Notes: generated by a model not told the origin, from the letters alone. A stretch of 64,000 nucleotides of DNA from Streptomyces sp. R21 (GCF_041051975.1 NZ_CP163435.1:9454501-9518500), one strand, 5' to 3'. Shown: positions 34,428-43,366, counted from the stretch's first letter. Translations and numbers: made by a program.

Positions 34428-35525
34428 TCAGTAGCGCAGTACCCCTGCGATGCCTTTCGCGTCCGCGAGGCTGCCGTCCGGGACGAAGCGGACGTCGGCG
34501 CCGGTCTCCAGGCACCGTTCGACGATCTCGTCGACGATGTCCTCGCGGGCGTCCAGATCGCCGCTCTCGGCCGGGACGAGATGCTCGCCGCCGTCGTCGC
34601 GCACCGTCACGCGGTAGTTCTCCTCGACGGCCAGCAGTCGGACCCGGCCCTCGGCCGCGTTCTGCCACACCTCGTCGACCCCGGCGGCGAACTCCTTGCG
34701 GCCGCGGGCCGACTCGAGTTCCCGGGCGACCGCGTCGACGTTCTTCCGCTCCTCGGCGGTGATCAGCGGCCGGACCGCCTGCCACACCGCCTCGGGGGTG
34801 CCGTGGGCCAGACCGCCGTGCGGGATGTGGGAGGCCTGCTTGGTGACCGTGCCCACCTCGTCCAGGGCGGAGAGCGCAGCCGTCTCGCCGGTGACGTAGA
34901 GCGGCCGGGGATGCTCGCGCAGCACCGTGCTCATGGCGGTGTCGGCCTCGCGCAGGAACTGACGGGTGCGCTCGGCGCGGAAGGTGCTGGCGAGGTCACC
35001 GACCCGTTCCTGGCGCTCGGCGTCCGGGTCCTCCAGGCTCCGGGTGAGCGGGAAGCCCCCGCTGTCCTCGGCCACGACACGGTCGGCGCCGCCGTTCCAC
35101 AGCGTGACCCGGTCGGCTGAGACGGACAGCACCCAGAAGGGGCGCTCGGAGACCTGCGCGGCGACGAGATTGCGGGTCAGGAAGGTGTCCGAGAGCACCA
35201 CACGCTCGGGCACGGTGCGGGCCAGCGACCACACCTGGTGCTCGCCCGGAGCCGCGAAGATCACCAGGCCGTCCTCGGCGTGCGCCAGATCCACCTCCGC
35301 GAGCGCCAGGTCGAGCTGTGCGACGAGATCCGTCCGCCGCTCGCGGGTCACCGCCGGGTCGGCCTCCAGCTGTTTCTTGGCCTCGGCCACCACATTGCGC
35401 AGCCGGACCGGATCCTGGGCGTTGTCGGGCTCCCTGCGGTGGGTCGGCGTCAGCACGGACACCGCGGGATAGGGACGCGGCCGACGAAGTTCGGTAAGGG
35501 TTGCGGTACTCAGCGCGTGCTCCAT
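34428..35525 (-). CDS. baeRF3-type (bacterial archaeo-eukaryotic release factor family) protein
   Basis: 365 residues. It starts MEHALSTATLTELRRPRPYP with the SVLTPTHRREPDN motif and includes FAAPGEHQVWSLARTVPERV, then RPLYVTGETAALSALDEVG and a C-terminal GADVRFVPDGSLADAKGIAG ending in VLRY. This layout matches the bacterial eRF1-like baeRF family, subgroup 3, whose role may be ribosome rescue or hibernation but is not settled. ATG at 35525, since sequence upstream lacks homology. Confidence 0.75.
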   Translation of the reverse strand: MEHALSTATLTELRRPRPYPAVSVLTPTHRREPDNAQDPVRLRNVVAEAKKQLEADPAVTRERRTDLVAQLDLALAEVDLAHAEDGLVIFAAPGEHQVWSLARTVPERVVLSDTFLTRNLVAAQVSERPFWVLSVSADRVTLWNGGADRVVAEDSGGFPLTRSLEDPDAERQERVGDLASTFRAERTRQFLREADTAMSTVLREHPRPLYVTGETAALSALDEVGTVTKQASHIPHGGLAHGTPEAVWQAVRPLITAEERKNVDAVARELESARGRKEFAAGVDEVWQNAAEGRVRLLAVEENYRVTVRDDGGEHLVPAESGDLDAREDIVDEIVERCLETGADVRFVPDGSLADAKGIAGVLRY

Positions 35526-35588
35526 ATGTGCACGATAGGACTGATTCGCCGGTGGGGCATTAGGAGCAGCGGGCCCCCGCACGGGACG

Positions 35589-37012
35589 TCAGAAGGCGTC
35601 CGGGTCCGCCGCCGCCCAGTCCGTGCCCCAGGACCGGGGCGGCTCGCCCAGCAGAACGCCGGGCGCGAGCCACTCGTACAGCTCGGCGTACGACAGACGG
35701 TCGTCGCGTCCGTACGGCGGCGCAGCAGCTCGGGAGTGAGCTCCGCCGGCTCCCGTACGCCCATGGCGGCCATGATCTGCACGGCGCTGTGGACAGTGGA
35801 CCGCTGGAAGCGGTGGACGCGCTGCGTCTTGTCGGCCACGTCCAGGGCGCGGACCCGCCGCGGGTCCTGCGTAGTGACGCCGACCGGGCAGGTATTGGTG
35901 TGGCAGCGCTGAGCCTGCAGGCAGCCGAGGGCGGACATCATCGCGCGCGCCGCGCTCGTGTAGTCCGCGCCCTGCACCAGCCGCTTGACGATGTCCGCGC
36001 CGGTGGCGACCTTGCCGCTCGCGCCGATCCGGATCCGGTCCCGCAGCCCGGTGCCGACCAGGGCGTTGTGCACGGTGATCAGCCCCTCGGTCAGCGGCGT
36101 ACCGAGATGGTCGGCGAACTCCAGCGGTGCGGCCCCGGTGCCGCCCTCGGACCCGGCGACCACGATGGAGTCGGGCGTGACGCCTTCCGCGAGCATCGCC
36201 TTGCACACGGCCAGGAACTGGCGGCGCGAGCCCACGCACAGCTTGAACCCGGTCGGCTTGCCGCCCGACAGCTCGCGCATACGCGCGATGAAGAGCACGA
36301 GTTCGCGCGGTGTGGCGAAGACCCGGTGATACGGCGGCGAGACCACGGTCTCACCCTCCGGGACATCACGTGCCTGCGCGATCTCGGCGTTCACCTTGGC
36401 ACCCGGGAGCCCCCCGCCGATGCCCGGCTTCGTCCCCTGGGACAGCTTCAGCGACACACACTTGACCTCCGGCAGTGCGGCCTTGTCGGCGAACTCGCGC
36501 GCGTCGAAGCCTCCCTCGGAGGTCCGGCAGCCGAAGTACCCCGTACCGATCTCCCAGATCAGGTCGCCGCCGCCGCGCAGGTGGTACTCCGACAGGCCGC
36601 CCTCCCCGGTGTCATGGGCGAAACCGCCCAGCGCCGCCCCCTTGTTGAGCGCCAGGATCGCGTTCGAGGACAGCGCCCCGAAACTCATCGCGGAGACGTT
36701 CAGCAAGGCCATGTCGTAGGGGTGGGTGCAGTCGGGACCCCCGACGCGGACCATCGGCGGCTCGTCCGGCACCTCGACCGGGGACATCGACGGCACCAGG
36801 TACTCGTGCCCGTCCGCGTACACGTCCTGCTCGGTGCCGAACGGCTCCTCGGCCTCGACGCCCTTGGCCCGCTCGTACACGATGCTGCGCACATCACGGT
36901 CGTACGGGCGCTCGTCGAAGTTCCGCTCGATGAAGTACTGCTGCAGCTCCGGCCGCAGCCCCGGCAGCGCCGAGGGCGACCAGCAGCAGTACGAGCATCC
37001 GGCGCACACCAT
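35589..37012 (-). pseudogene. FMN-binding glutamate-synthase-like protein, 5'-truncated and frameshifted
   Basis: The core is well preserved: LLNVSAMSFGALSSNAILAL, DTGEGGLSEYHLRGGGDLIW, LKLSQGTKPGIGGGLPG, VAGSEGGTGAAPLEFADHLG and CPVGVTTQD with its Fe-S-type cysteines. Near 35694-35696 one base appears to be missing; beyond it the normal C-terminus (LSYAELYEWLAPGVLLGEPP, ending WAAADPDAF) is found in another frame and stops at 35589. At the 5' end the usual hydrophobic N-terminus is present only in a different frame (MLVLLLVALGAAGAA from 36998), and the segment linking it to LRPELQQYF is missing. Two separate lesions make a pseudogene likely, although sequencing errors are possible. Confidence 0.7.
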
Positions 37013-37067
37013 GAGTGAAACCCATGGGAACGCATCAGGCGAGAGGGGCGCGATGCGTGCGCGCGTC

Positions 37068-37589
37068 CTACGCCGACTGCAGGGCCCCCTTCGCGAGCGC
37101 CTTGTCCGCGGCGGCGGCGGACGGCTTCCACCACGTCGTCACCGGCTCCCAGACGAGGACGGCGTCGCCCGCGCCCAGCCGGCGGGCGGAGAAGGAGCGC
37201 CCGAAGTGGGACGGGTCGGCGGAGACGCCGACCGAGGTCACCCGGCGGGCCTCGGGGTCGGCCGGGTCGGCGATGGTGCGGACGGAGGCGTACGCGGCCT
37301 TCCCCGCGCCGATCCGGTACGGGGCGCTGTCACCGGCGGGCACCGGCAGGGCCGCGCCGTCCAGGTCCCCGAAGGTGACGGTGGGGATGCGGTCGACGGT
37401 GCAGGCCCGGGCGCCGTGGTTGGTGACGCTGAGGTGCAGCACCCTGGGGTCCTGGGAGACGTGGGCTCGCACGGTGAGGGACTTCTGCGCGCACGGCGCG
37501 GGCCGTGTGGCGGCCGCGCCGCTCTGCGGTGTCGCGAGGAGCAGGGCGGTGGCGGCGGTGGAAAGGGCGAGGACGGGTCGGATGCGCAT
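37068..37589 (-). CDS. Secreted DUF4232 protein
   Basis: 173 residues with a signal peptide (MRIRPVLALSTAATALLLAT, cleavage near GAAA). The mature part starts with PCAQKSLTVRAHV and has a second cysteine in GARACTVDRIPTV, the two-cysteine beta-sandwich of DUF4232. These exported proteins are very common in Streptomyces and have no known function. No lipobox is visible, so it is likely released or loosely wall-bound. ATG at 37589. Confidence 0.82.
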   Translation of the reverse strand: MRIRPVLALSTAATALLLATPQSGAAATRPAPCAQKSLTVRAHVSQDPRVLHLSVTNHGARACTVDRIPTVTFGDLDGAALPVPAGDSAPYRIGAGKAAYASVRTIADPADPEARRVTSVGVSADPSHFGRSFSARRLGAGDAVLVWEPVTTWWKPSAAAADKALAKGALQSA

Positions 37590-37759
37590 CGGTGGTTCCC
37601 CCTGGTTCGGTCACGTACGGCGGTGGCGTGCGCGGGGCGACGCCTGCCCAGTGTGACGGTCGGGGAGTGCGGCGGGTTGTACCTGACTTGCCCGTGTTGT
37701 GGACCCGTATCCGATCTGTCATCTCCCGATGGGGGCTTCGGTGGACAGGCGCCGGTCCT

Positions 37760-39328
37760 TCAGTCGTCCGAGCCACAGGAACTGCCGCTGTGCGGCAGGG
37801 AGCCGTACAGGAGGAAGTCGTCGACCTTGCGGTGCACGCACTTGGAGGACGCGTACCCCGTGTGACCCTCGCCCTTGTTGTCCAGCACGACGGCCGAGGA
37901 GCCGAGCCGCTCGGCGGTCTCCACGGTCCAGCGGTACGGCGTCGCGGGATCGCCGCGGGTGCCGACCAGGAGCATCTTCGCGGTGTGCAGGTCACGCACC
38001 TTGTCGCGGATGTAGTCCGTCCCCTTGGGGCGGCCGTAACACATCAGCACCTCGGTGAGCCGGTACGGGCCGAAGACCGGCGACACCCGCTCGTACTCGG
38101 CGCGCAGCGCGTCGAGATCCCTGGTGACCTGGCCGGCGGTCGGCCGGTCGGGGTCGTCCGCGCAGTTGATGGCCATCAGCGCGGCGGGGAGGTTGTCGAG
38201 CGGAACGTCCTGCGCGTCGACGAGTCCGCCGCCGTCGGCCGGCGCCGTGGCGGTCCGGCGGATGTCCGGCAGCGAGGCGCCACCCGACAGCTGCATCAGG
38301 TCGCGGGTGTCGCCGTCCTGGACGAGGGAGGCGAGGGCCTGTTCGAGAGTGGGCCACAGCTGCTCGCTGTAGAGCGCCTGGCCGATGGAGCCCACGAGGT
38401 CCTGGCCGGAGAACTGCTGCCCGAAGTCCGTCGGGACCGGATCCTCGTCCAGGGAGTCGACCAGCCGGACGACCTGCTGCTGTGCGGTGCGCACGTCCTG
38501 GCCGAACGGACAGGCCACGTCCTTGGCGCACCAGGTGATGAAGTCCTCCAGGGCGGTCTGCTGCCCCTCGGCACTCACCAGCCCCTGCTCGGAAAGGGGC
38601 TCGGTGAGCGTGTCCACGCCGTCGAGCACCATCCGGCCCACCTTCTTGGGGAACTGCGCCGCGTACACCGCGCCCAGACGTGTGCCGTACGAGAATCCGA
38701 GGTAGTTGAGCTTCTTGTCGCCGAGCGCCTGGCGCATCACGTCCATGTCCCGCGAGGCGTTGACCGTGCCGATGTGCCGCAGGACCGGCCCGGAGTGCTT
38801 CGTGCACGCGGCGGCGGCCTTCTGCAGCGCCTTGAGCGTGGCCTGCGGGTCACCGTCGTCGGCGCCCGCGTTCGCCGGGTCCGCGGCCGCGTCGGCGCCG
38901 TCGCCGCAGCTGACGGGGGAGGACTGGCCTACGCCGCGGGGATCGAAGGTGACCACGTCGTAGCCGTTCGTGAGGTCCATGAAGTCCTTGCCCCCGGCGG
39001 CGAGTTCGCTGACTCCGGCGCCGCCCGGGCCGCCGAAGTTCAGCAGCACCGACCCCCGTGACTTTCCGGTCGCCCGGTAGCGGGCCAGCGCCACGTCGAG
39101 CGTGCCGCCGGCAGGCTTGGCGTAGTCGAGGGGGACGGTCACCTTCCCGCACTGCAGATCCTTGGGCATCTCCTCGCCCCGGCAGGCCGACCACTTGATC
39201 TTCTGGCCGTAGAAGCGGGACAGATCGGGGCCGTCGTCGGCGGCCGCGGACACCGCCGGAAGTCCGGCCCCCAGCAGGGCCAGCGTCGCGGTTCCGACGA
39301 GCGCGCAGCGTCTGTGCGTGGACAGCAT
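37760..39328 (-). CDS. Secreted alpha/beta-hydrolase peptidase, tripeptidyl aminopeptidase type
   Basis: 522 residues with a signal peptide (CALVGTATLALLGAGLPAVSAAA). The hydrolase core shows the oxyanion LLNFGGPGGAG, FDPRGVGQSS, nucleophile LGFSYGTRLGAVYA, acid VGTRGDPATPY and histidine NKGEGHTGY. The C-terminal TAP-like domain ends with CVHRKVDDFLLYGSLP. This matches Streptomyces tripeptidyl aminopeptidases and the SlpD/SlpE proteases, which remove N-terminal tripeptides from extracellular proteins. There is no lipobox cysteine, so it is probably freely secreted. ATG at 39328. Confidence 0.9.
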   Translation of the reverse strand: MLSTHRRCALVGTATLALLGAGLPAVSAAADDGPDLSRFYGQKIKWSACRGEEMPKDLQCGKVTVPLDYAKPAGGTLDVALARYRATGKSRGSVLLNFGGPGGAGVSELAAGGKDFMDLTNGYDVVTFDPRGVGQSSPVSCGDGADAAADPANAGADDGDPQATLKALQKAAAACTKHSGPVLRHIGTVNASRDMDVMRQALGDKKLNYLGFSYGTRLGAVYAAQFPKKVGRMVLDGVDTLTEPLSEQGLVSAEGQQTALEDFITWCAKDVACPFGQDVRTAQQQVVRLVDSLDEDPVPTDFGQQFSGQDLVGSIGQALYSEQLWPTLEQALASLVQDGDTRDLMQLSGGASLPDIRRTATAPADGGGLVDAQDVPLDNLPAALMAINCADDPDRPTAGQVTRDLDALRAEYERVSPVFGPYRLTEVLMCYGRPKGTDYIRDKVRDLHTAKMLLVGTRGDPATPYRWTVETAERLGSSAVVLDNKGEGHTGYASSKCVHRKVDDFLLYGSLPHSGSSCGSDD

Positions 39329-39661
39329 GAAGGCCTCCAGGGACGCCCGGCCGCGGACCGTGGGGCAGCCCTCGGTCCACCGACGGGGATACCCCCTGGA
39401 TCACGATAGGCGGGCACCCGGGGTCACGCCTCTGGGCGAGCGGGACGCGCCGGTGTCCCTTAGCCTGCGCGCCGACGCTGTCGGCCCGCACGAGGGGGCG
39501 CGCCGACAGCGGACCGGTCCGAACTGCGGCCTTTCCGACCAGTTCGATAACCGTGACGCTCGATGGAGTGAAAGCCCGATAAGCCATAACTCGGATGGTT
39601 CTTCAGCGTTTTATCCGGTGCGGGCGAGTGCCCGCGACCATGTCTGGAAGGCAGGGAACCT
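39329..39661. other. 333-bp divergent intergenic region between peptidase and chaplin
   Basis: Contains the promoters of both flanking secreted-protein genes, including the sigma-BldN-like candidate at 39585-39612. No coding region or strong hairpin is seen. Confidence 0.6.
39585..39612 (+). promoter_or_regulatory. Candidate sigma-BldN-type promoter for the chaplin
   Basis: CATAAC (39585-39590), a 16-base spacer and CGTTTT (39607-39612) resemble the CGTAAC-N16-CGTTGA pattern reported for the developmental sigma factor BldN, with 5/6 and 4/6 matches. Chaplin genes are established BldN targets. It lies about 50 bp before the chaplin start. Confidence 0.45.
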
Positions 39662-40345
39662 ATGAAACGGGTTACCCGAAATGGTTTGATCGCCGCGGCC
39701 GCCGCCTCGGGGGCGATGGCAGTCACGATGCCGGTGTACGCCGACTCCGCCGCGGACGGCGGCACGGCGGCCTCACCCGGGCTGATCTCCGGCGACACCA
39801 TCCAGCTCCCGGTGCACGTGCCCGTCAACGTGTGCGGGAACACCGTGAACGTGATCGGGCTCCTCAATCCGGCCGCGGGCAACACCTGCGCCAACACGGG
39901 CGGGCGCCACCGCACGGGCCACGGCGGCACCTCGGCCGACGGCGGCGGCGCCTCCGCGCACGGCGGCGCGCAGGACTCGCCCGGCGTGCTGTCCGGCAAC
40001 GGCGTTCAACTCCCGGTGCACCTGCCGGTGAACGTGAGCGGCAACTCCGTGAACGTGGTCGGCATCGGCGACGCGGCCGTGGGCAACGAGTCCACGAACA
40101 CCTCCACGCCCGGCGGTCATCCCCACCACCCCGGCACGCCCGCTCCGAAACCACGGCCGCCGAAGAAGCACATCCCCGCGAAGCCGCCGCGGCCTGTCGC
40201 CGCGCCGCCCGCGTCGTCGTCCCTCGCGCACACGGGTAGCGACCAGATGCTGCCCGCCGTCGCCGGGAGCGCCGTGCTGCTGCTGGGCGGGACGGTGCTC
40301 TACCGGCGCTTCCGGCCGGTCCGGCACGCGGAGCCGACGCAGTGA
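39662..40345 (+). CDS. Long chaplin with sortase sorting signal
   Basis: 227 residues: signal peptide (1-28), chaplin domain 1 (about 38-80), chaplin domain 2 (about 105-147), a Pro/Lys-rich wall spacer (150-187), the sortase motif LAHTG at 188-192, a hydrophobic helix (197-213) and a basic tail. Chaplins are amyloid-forming surface proteins that let aerial hyphae break the water surface; long forms are anchored to the wall by class E sortases. Domain 1 has the usual cysteine pair Cys58 and Cys76. In domain 2 both positions are serine (126 and 144), which is unusual. GGAAGG precedes the ATG at 39662. Confidence 0.93.
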   Translation: MKRVTRNGLIAAAAASGAMAVTMPVYADSAADGGTAASPGLISGDTIQLPVHVPVNVCGNTVNVIGLLNPAAGNTCANTGGRHRTGHGGTSADGGGASAHGGAQDSPGVLSGNGVQLPVHLPVNVSGNSVNVVGIGDAAVGNESTNTSTPGGHPHHPGTPAPKPRPPKKHIPAKPPRPVAAPPASSSLAHTGSDQMLPAVAGSAVLLLGGTVLYRRFRPVRHAEPTQ

Positions 40346-40382
40346 CCCGACGCGCCGAGTCGACGTGAGGCTCTGCACGGGG

Positions 40383-40423
40383 AGACCCTTTCCGGTCCGG
40401 GACAACACGGACGGAAGGGGTCT
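40383..40423. terminator. Long hairpin between chaplin and GlsB-type gene
   Basis: AGACCCTTTCCGGTCCG (40383-40399) pairs with CGGACGGAAGGGGTCT (40408-40423), with one bulged base and one wobble, around an 8-base loop. It separates convergent genes and probably terminates both. Confidence 0.75.
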
Positions 40424-40449
40424 TCGACGTGTGCGGTGCGGCGGTTCGG

Positions 40450-40713
40450 TCAGCGGTGCAGCTTGACCTTGCTGAGCGCGGCGACACCGAACGCGGCGAG
40501 GGCGATCTGGATGATCCACTCGATCCAGTCGACGCCCTTGGTGTTCGCGACGTCGAGACCGGACGCGATGCCGGTGCCGATGAACGCGGCGATGATGCCG
40601 ATCATGATCGTCCACAGGATGCCGATGCGCTGGCGTCCCGGAACGGCGAGCCGGCCGAGGACACCGATCACGATGCCGATGAGAATGGCGCTGATGACGC
40701 CGGAGATTTCCAT
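40450..40713 (-). CDS. GlsB/YeaQ/YmgE-type small membrane stress protein
   Basis: 87 residues with three hydrophobic segments: ISAILIGIVIGVLGRLAVPG, ILWTIMIGIIAAFIGTGIA and WIIQIALAAFGVAALS. The GRLAVPG and GIIAAFIG motifs belong to the transglycosylase-associated (YeaQ/GlsB) family, small inner-membrane proteins induced by envelope or general stress. The ATG at 40713 is preferred because the hydrophobic helix starts within ten residues of it. Confidence 0.85.
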   Translation of the reverse strand: MEISGVISAILIGIVIGVLGRLAVPGRQRIGILWTIMIGIIAAFIGTGIASGLDVANTKGVDWIEWIIQIALAAFGVAALSKVKLHR

Positions 40714-40865
40714 GAGCGGGCCTTTCGCATCCCAGCCGTTGATGGCTACTGACGGCTGACGAGTGCCCACAGAAAGCGGTACCAGTCCGTCTCCCGGAAG
40801 GCCGGAGCGCCCGGGGCGAGAGGGACAACGAAGGTGCTGCGTCGTCGGATTGCCCCGAGGTGAGG

Positions 40866-41249
40866 TCAGGACGTCGTGGCGGCCCGCTCGGCGGCGCTGC
40901 GCTCGACGCAGAACTCATTGCCCTCGATGTCGGCGAGGGTGACCCAGCCCGTGCCGTCGGGACGCCGGTGGTCGGCGACGGGTGTCGCGCCGAGGGCGAG
41001 CAGGCGCTCGACCTCCTCGTCGCGCGAGCGGTCCGTGGGCTGGATGTCGAAGTGGATACGGTTCTTGACCGTCTTGCCGTCGGGAACGGCGACGAACAGG
41101 ATCGAGACGCCCCCGGCCTCCACCAGGGCCTCGGGGTCGCCGGGTTGGTCGTCGTCGCCGATCTTGGTGTCCAGTACCTCGGCCCAGAAGGTGCCGAGCC
41201 GGTAGGTGTCCGCGCAGTCGATGGTCACGTGGTGCACAAGAGATGCCAT
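40866..41249 (-). CDS. VOC family (glyoxalase/bleomycin-resistance-like) protein
   Basis: 127 residues. It starts MASLVHHVTIDCADTYRLGT and FWAEVLDTKIGD, with a second beta-alpha-beta unit containing NRIHFDIQPTDRSRDEEVER, LLALGATPV, WVTLADIEGNEFCVE. This is the paired beta-alpha-beta-beta-beta fold of the VOC superfamily. The His in HHVTIDC, His in IHFDI and Glu in EGNEFCVE are candidate metal ligands. Streptomyces carry dozens of these small proteins and the substrate cannot be read from sequence. Confidence 0.85.
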   Translation of the reverse strand: MASLVHHVTIDCADTYRLGTFWAEVLDTKIGDDDQPGDPEALVEAGGVSILFVAVPDGKTVKNRIHFDIQPTDRSRDEEVERLLALGATPVADHRRPDGTGWVTLADIEGNEFCVERSAAERAATTS

Positions 41250-41558
41250 GGGCGTCACTATGGCGGGTGTCCGGACGATCCCCCAACCGGTTAAGCGGCG
41301 GTCGGCCAACTGGTCCGTGGATCAGGGGACTTGGAGCCGGTTCCCGCGGTTGAGGACGTCCTCCGTGCCGCGCGGGCCGTCGCCTCACACGTTCCAGTTG
41401 TTTTCTTTCTCAACAAGCAACCCATGCACCCTTTCACCGGTCTCACAGGTTGTTCACAGACTCGGCCCTGGGCGCGTGGGGTGCGTCCGAACCGTCGGCC
41501 GGTCGTGGGCTGTCCAGTCCGATGCCACTTGACCATGGCACTCGCAGACGAGGAACCG
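41250..41558. other. 309-bp gene-free divergent region
   Basis: Upstream region shared by the VOC protein and the lysyl-oxidase-like gene. It includes an AT-richer stretch (about 41395-41425) likely to hold the promoter. No convincing ORF, strong hairpin or recognised operator is seen. Confidence 0.5.
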
Positions 41559-43232
41559 ATGACCAATCAGCAACACCGCACACGCCTGAAGCGTCCGGCG
41601 CTCGCCGCGGCGGCCGCGCTCACCGTCGTGGCCGCCGGGGCCTGGGCGGCTCCCGGAGCCGAATCGGCCCCTTCGAACACGGCGGCCAAGCCGAAGCTCA
41701 AGCTGATCGCCGCGTCGAAGTCCGTGACGCTCGACCGCTGGGAGGGGGACACCGGGGTCTACCTCGACCTCGGTACGTACGTCACGGTCGACGACGTGCC
41801 GCTGGAGTTCAAGGTGACCCGGAAGTCGTACAAGGATCCCGTCGTCGCCAAACAGATCATCCGCGACGGAACGACCACGCGGACCAGAACACTGCCCGCC
41901 GGACTGGTGAAGGACTTCTCGGGGCTGCCCGGCTTCCTCAACGTGTCCATCAAGAACGCGGCCGGCCATGAAGTGACGAAGTCCAAGGGCACCTACTGCC
42001 CGAACAACGCCTCCGGGCGGATCCGGCCGGACGCCCCGGCCACGTCGAAATACCCGGAGAGCTGCTCCACCAACCCGTTCACGCTGGGCTCGGTGTGGGG
42101 TGTCGAGAAGGGCTGGGCGTCCAACTCCAGCACGGTCGACTACGACAACCCGGTGGACCTCCCGGCGGGGGAGTACACGGCCAAGGTCTCGGTGGCCAAG
42201 AAGTACCGTGACCTGTTCGGCATTCCCGACAACCGCCCCACCATCAAGGTGACGGTGCGTCAGATGGCTGACGGGGGTGGCGGGGAGGGGGTCGTGTCGC
42301 ACTCCTCAGGCCATCACGCAGCCGGTCACGGGGCGCACTCCGCCCACTCCGCCGCGCACTACGGTCCCCGTGGTGCCGACGCGCCCACCCCGCCGTCCCT
42401 GTCCCACGCGCTCGAAGGCCGCGGCATGGCACACCACTTGGGTGACGGAGCGGGCCACACCGACGGCTCGCGCATCGCGCCCGCGCTGAAGTCGAACGCC
42501 GCACGGCCCACCGGCCGGGCGGGCGTCCCGGCCAACGTGCCCAAGCCGGACCTGCGTTCACTGCCCGCCTGGGACATCGCCGTCACCGACGGCGAGGACG
42601 GGGACGTGCCCGGCAAGGACTATCTGGCGTTCAGTGCCAACGTCTGGAACGCCGGACCCGCCCCGCTCGTCGTGGACGGATTCCGCAGCCCCGGCAAGGA
42701 AAAGATGGACTCCTACCAGTACTTCTACGACGCCGCGGGCAAGCAGGTCGGGTACACGCCCAGCGGCACCATGGAGTGGGACCCGCGGGTGGGTCACGAG
42801 CACTGGCACTTCACGGACTTCGCCAGCTACCGGCTGCTGAACGCGGACCAGACCCAGCAGGAGCGCAGCGGCAAGGAGGCGTTCTGCCTGGCCAACACCG
42901 ACGCGATCGACTACACGGTGAAGAATGCCAACTGGCACCCGTACAACACCGATCTGTCGACCGCCTGCGGTGAGCGGAACTCGATCTCCGTCCGCGAGGT
43001 CCTCGACGTCGGCTCCGGCGACACCTACACCCAGTACCGCCCCGGCCAGTCCTTCGACATCACCGGCCTGGCGAACGGCACGTACTACATCGAGGTGATC
43101 GCCAACCCCGAGAAGCGGCTCCAGGAGACCAATCTCAACAACAACATCTCCCTCCGCAAGGTCATTCTCGGCGGTACACCGGGCGCCCGGACGGTCACCG
43201 TGCCGCCGTACGACCTGATCAACGCCCCGTAG
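41559..43232 (+). CDS. Secreted lysyl-oxidase-like copper amine oxidase
   Basis: 557 residues: signal peptide (about 1-34), a beta-rich N-terminal domain (40-235) with cysteines, a His-rich linker at about 246-265 (HSSGHHAAGHGAHSAHSAAH), and a C-terminal lysyl oxidase domain (about 335-545). The copper site is visible as EWDPRVGHEHWHF at 406-418 with His413, His415 and His417, followed by TDFASYRLL as in animal lysyl oxidases. Lys439 in KEAFCL is a candidate for the lysine of the LTQ cofactor. The domain ends with ANPEKRLQETNLNNN. It probably oxidises lysyl side chains of extracellular proteins. ATG at 41559 with GAGGAA upstream. Confidence 0.85.
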   Translation: MTNQQHRTRLKRPALAAAAALTVVAAGAWAAPGAESAPSNTAAKPKLKLIAASKSVTLDRWEGDTGVYLDLGTYVTVDDVPLEFKVTRKSYKDPVVAKQIIRDGTTTRTRTLPAGLVKDFSGLPGFLNVSIKNAAGHEVTKSKGTYCPNNASGRIRPDAPATSKYPESCSTNPFTLGSVWGVEKGWASNSSTVDYDNPVDLPAGEYTAKVSVAKKYRDLFGIPDNRPTIKVTVRQMADGGGGEGVVSHSSGHHAAGHGAHSAHSAAHYGPRGADAPTPPSLSHALEGRGMAHHLGDGAGHTDGSRIAPALKSNAARPTGRAGVPANVPKPDLRSLPAWDIAVTDGEDGDVPGKDYLAFSANVWNAGPAPLVVDGFRSPGKEKMDSYQYFYDAAGKQVGYTPSGTMEWDPRVGHEHWHFTDFASYRLLNADQTQQERSGKEAFCLANTDAIDYTVKNANWHPYNTDLSTACGERNSISVREVLDVGSGDTYTQYRPGQSFDITGLANGTYYIEVIANPEKRLQETNLNNNISLRKVILGGTPGARTVTVPPYDLINAP

Positions 43233-43260
43233 AAGGCCGTACAAGCGCGTAGGAAATCAC

Positions 43261-43302
43261 GGTGCCGCTGGGCCCGGCGTTCTCGCCGGTCCCAGCGGCA
43301 CC
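43261..43302 (+). terminator. Strong hairpin after the lysyl-oxidase-like gene
   Basis: GGTGCCGCTGGG (43261-43272) pairs perfectly with CCCAGCGGCACC (43291-43302), and CCGGCG/CGCCGG extends the stem inside around a TTCT loop. It starts 28 bases past the stop codon, a convincing rho-independent-style stem without a clear U-tract. Confidence 0.85.
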
Positions 43303-43350
43303 GACATGAATGCGTGCAATGCCTTGACGTGTACTTGGCGAAGTGGGTTC

Positions 43351-43366
43351 ATGGGAGCGCTCCCAT
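43351..43366. promoter_or_regulatory. CebR-type operator ATGGGAGCGCTCCCAT
   Basis: A perfect 16-bp palindrome containing TGGGAGCGCTCCCA, the operator of CebR, the LacI-family cello-oligosaccharide repressor of Streptomyces. A TTGACG hexamer at 43324-43329 lies just upstream, so the operator overlaps the promoter. It is 50 bp before the GH5-CBM2 hydrolase. Confidence 0.88.
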
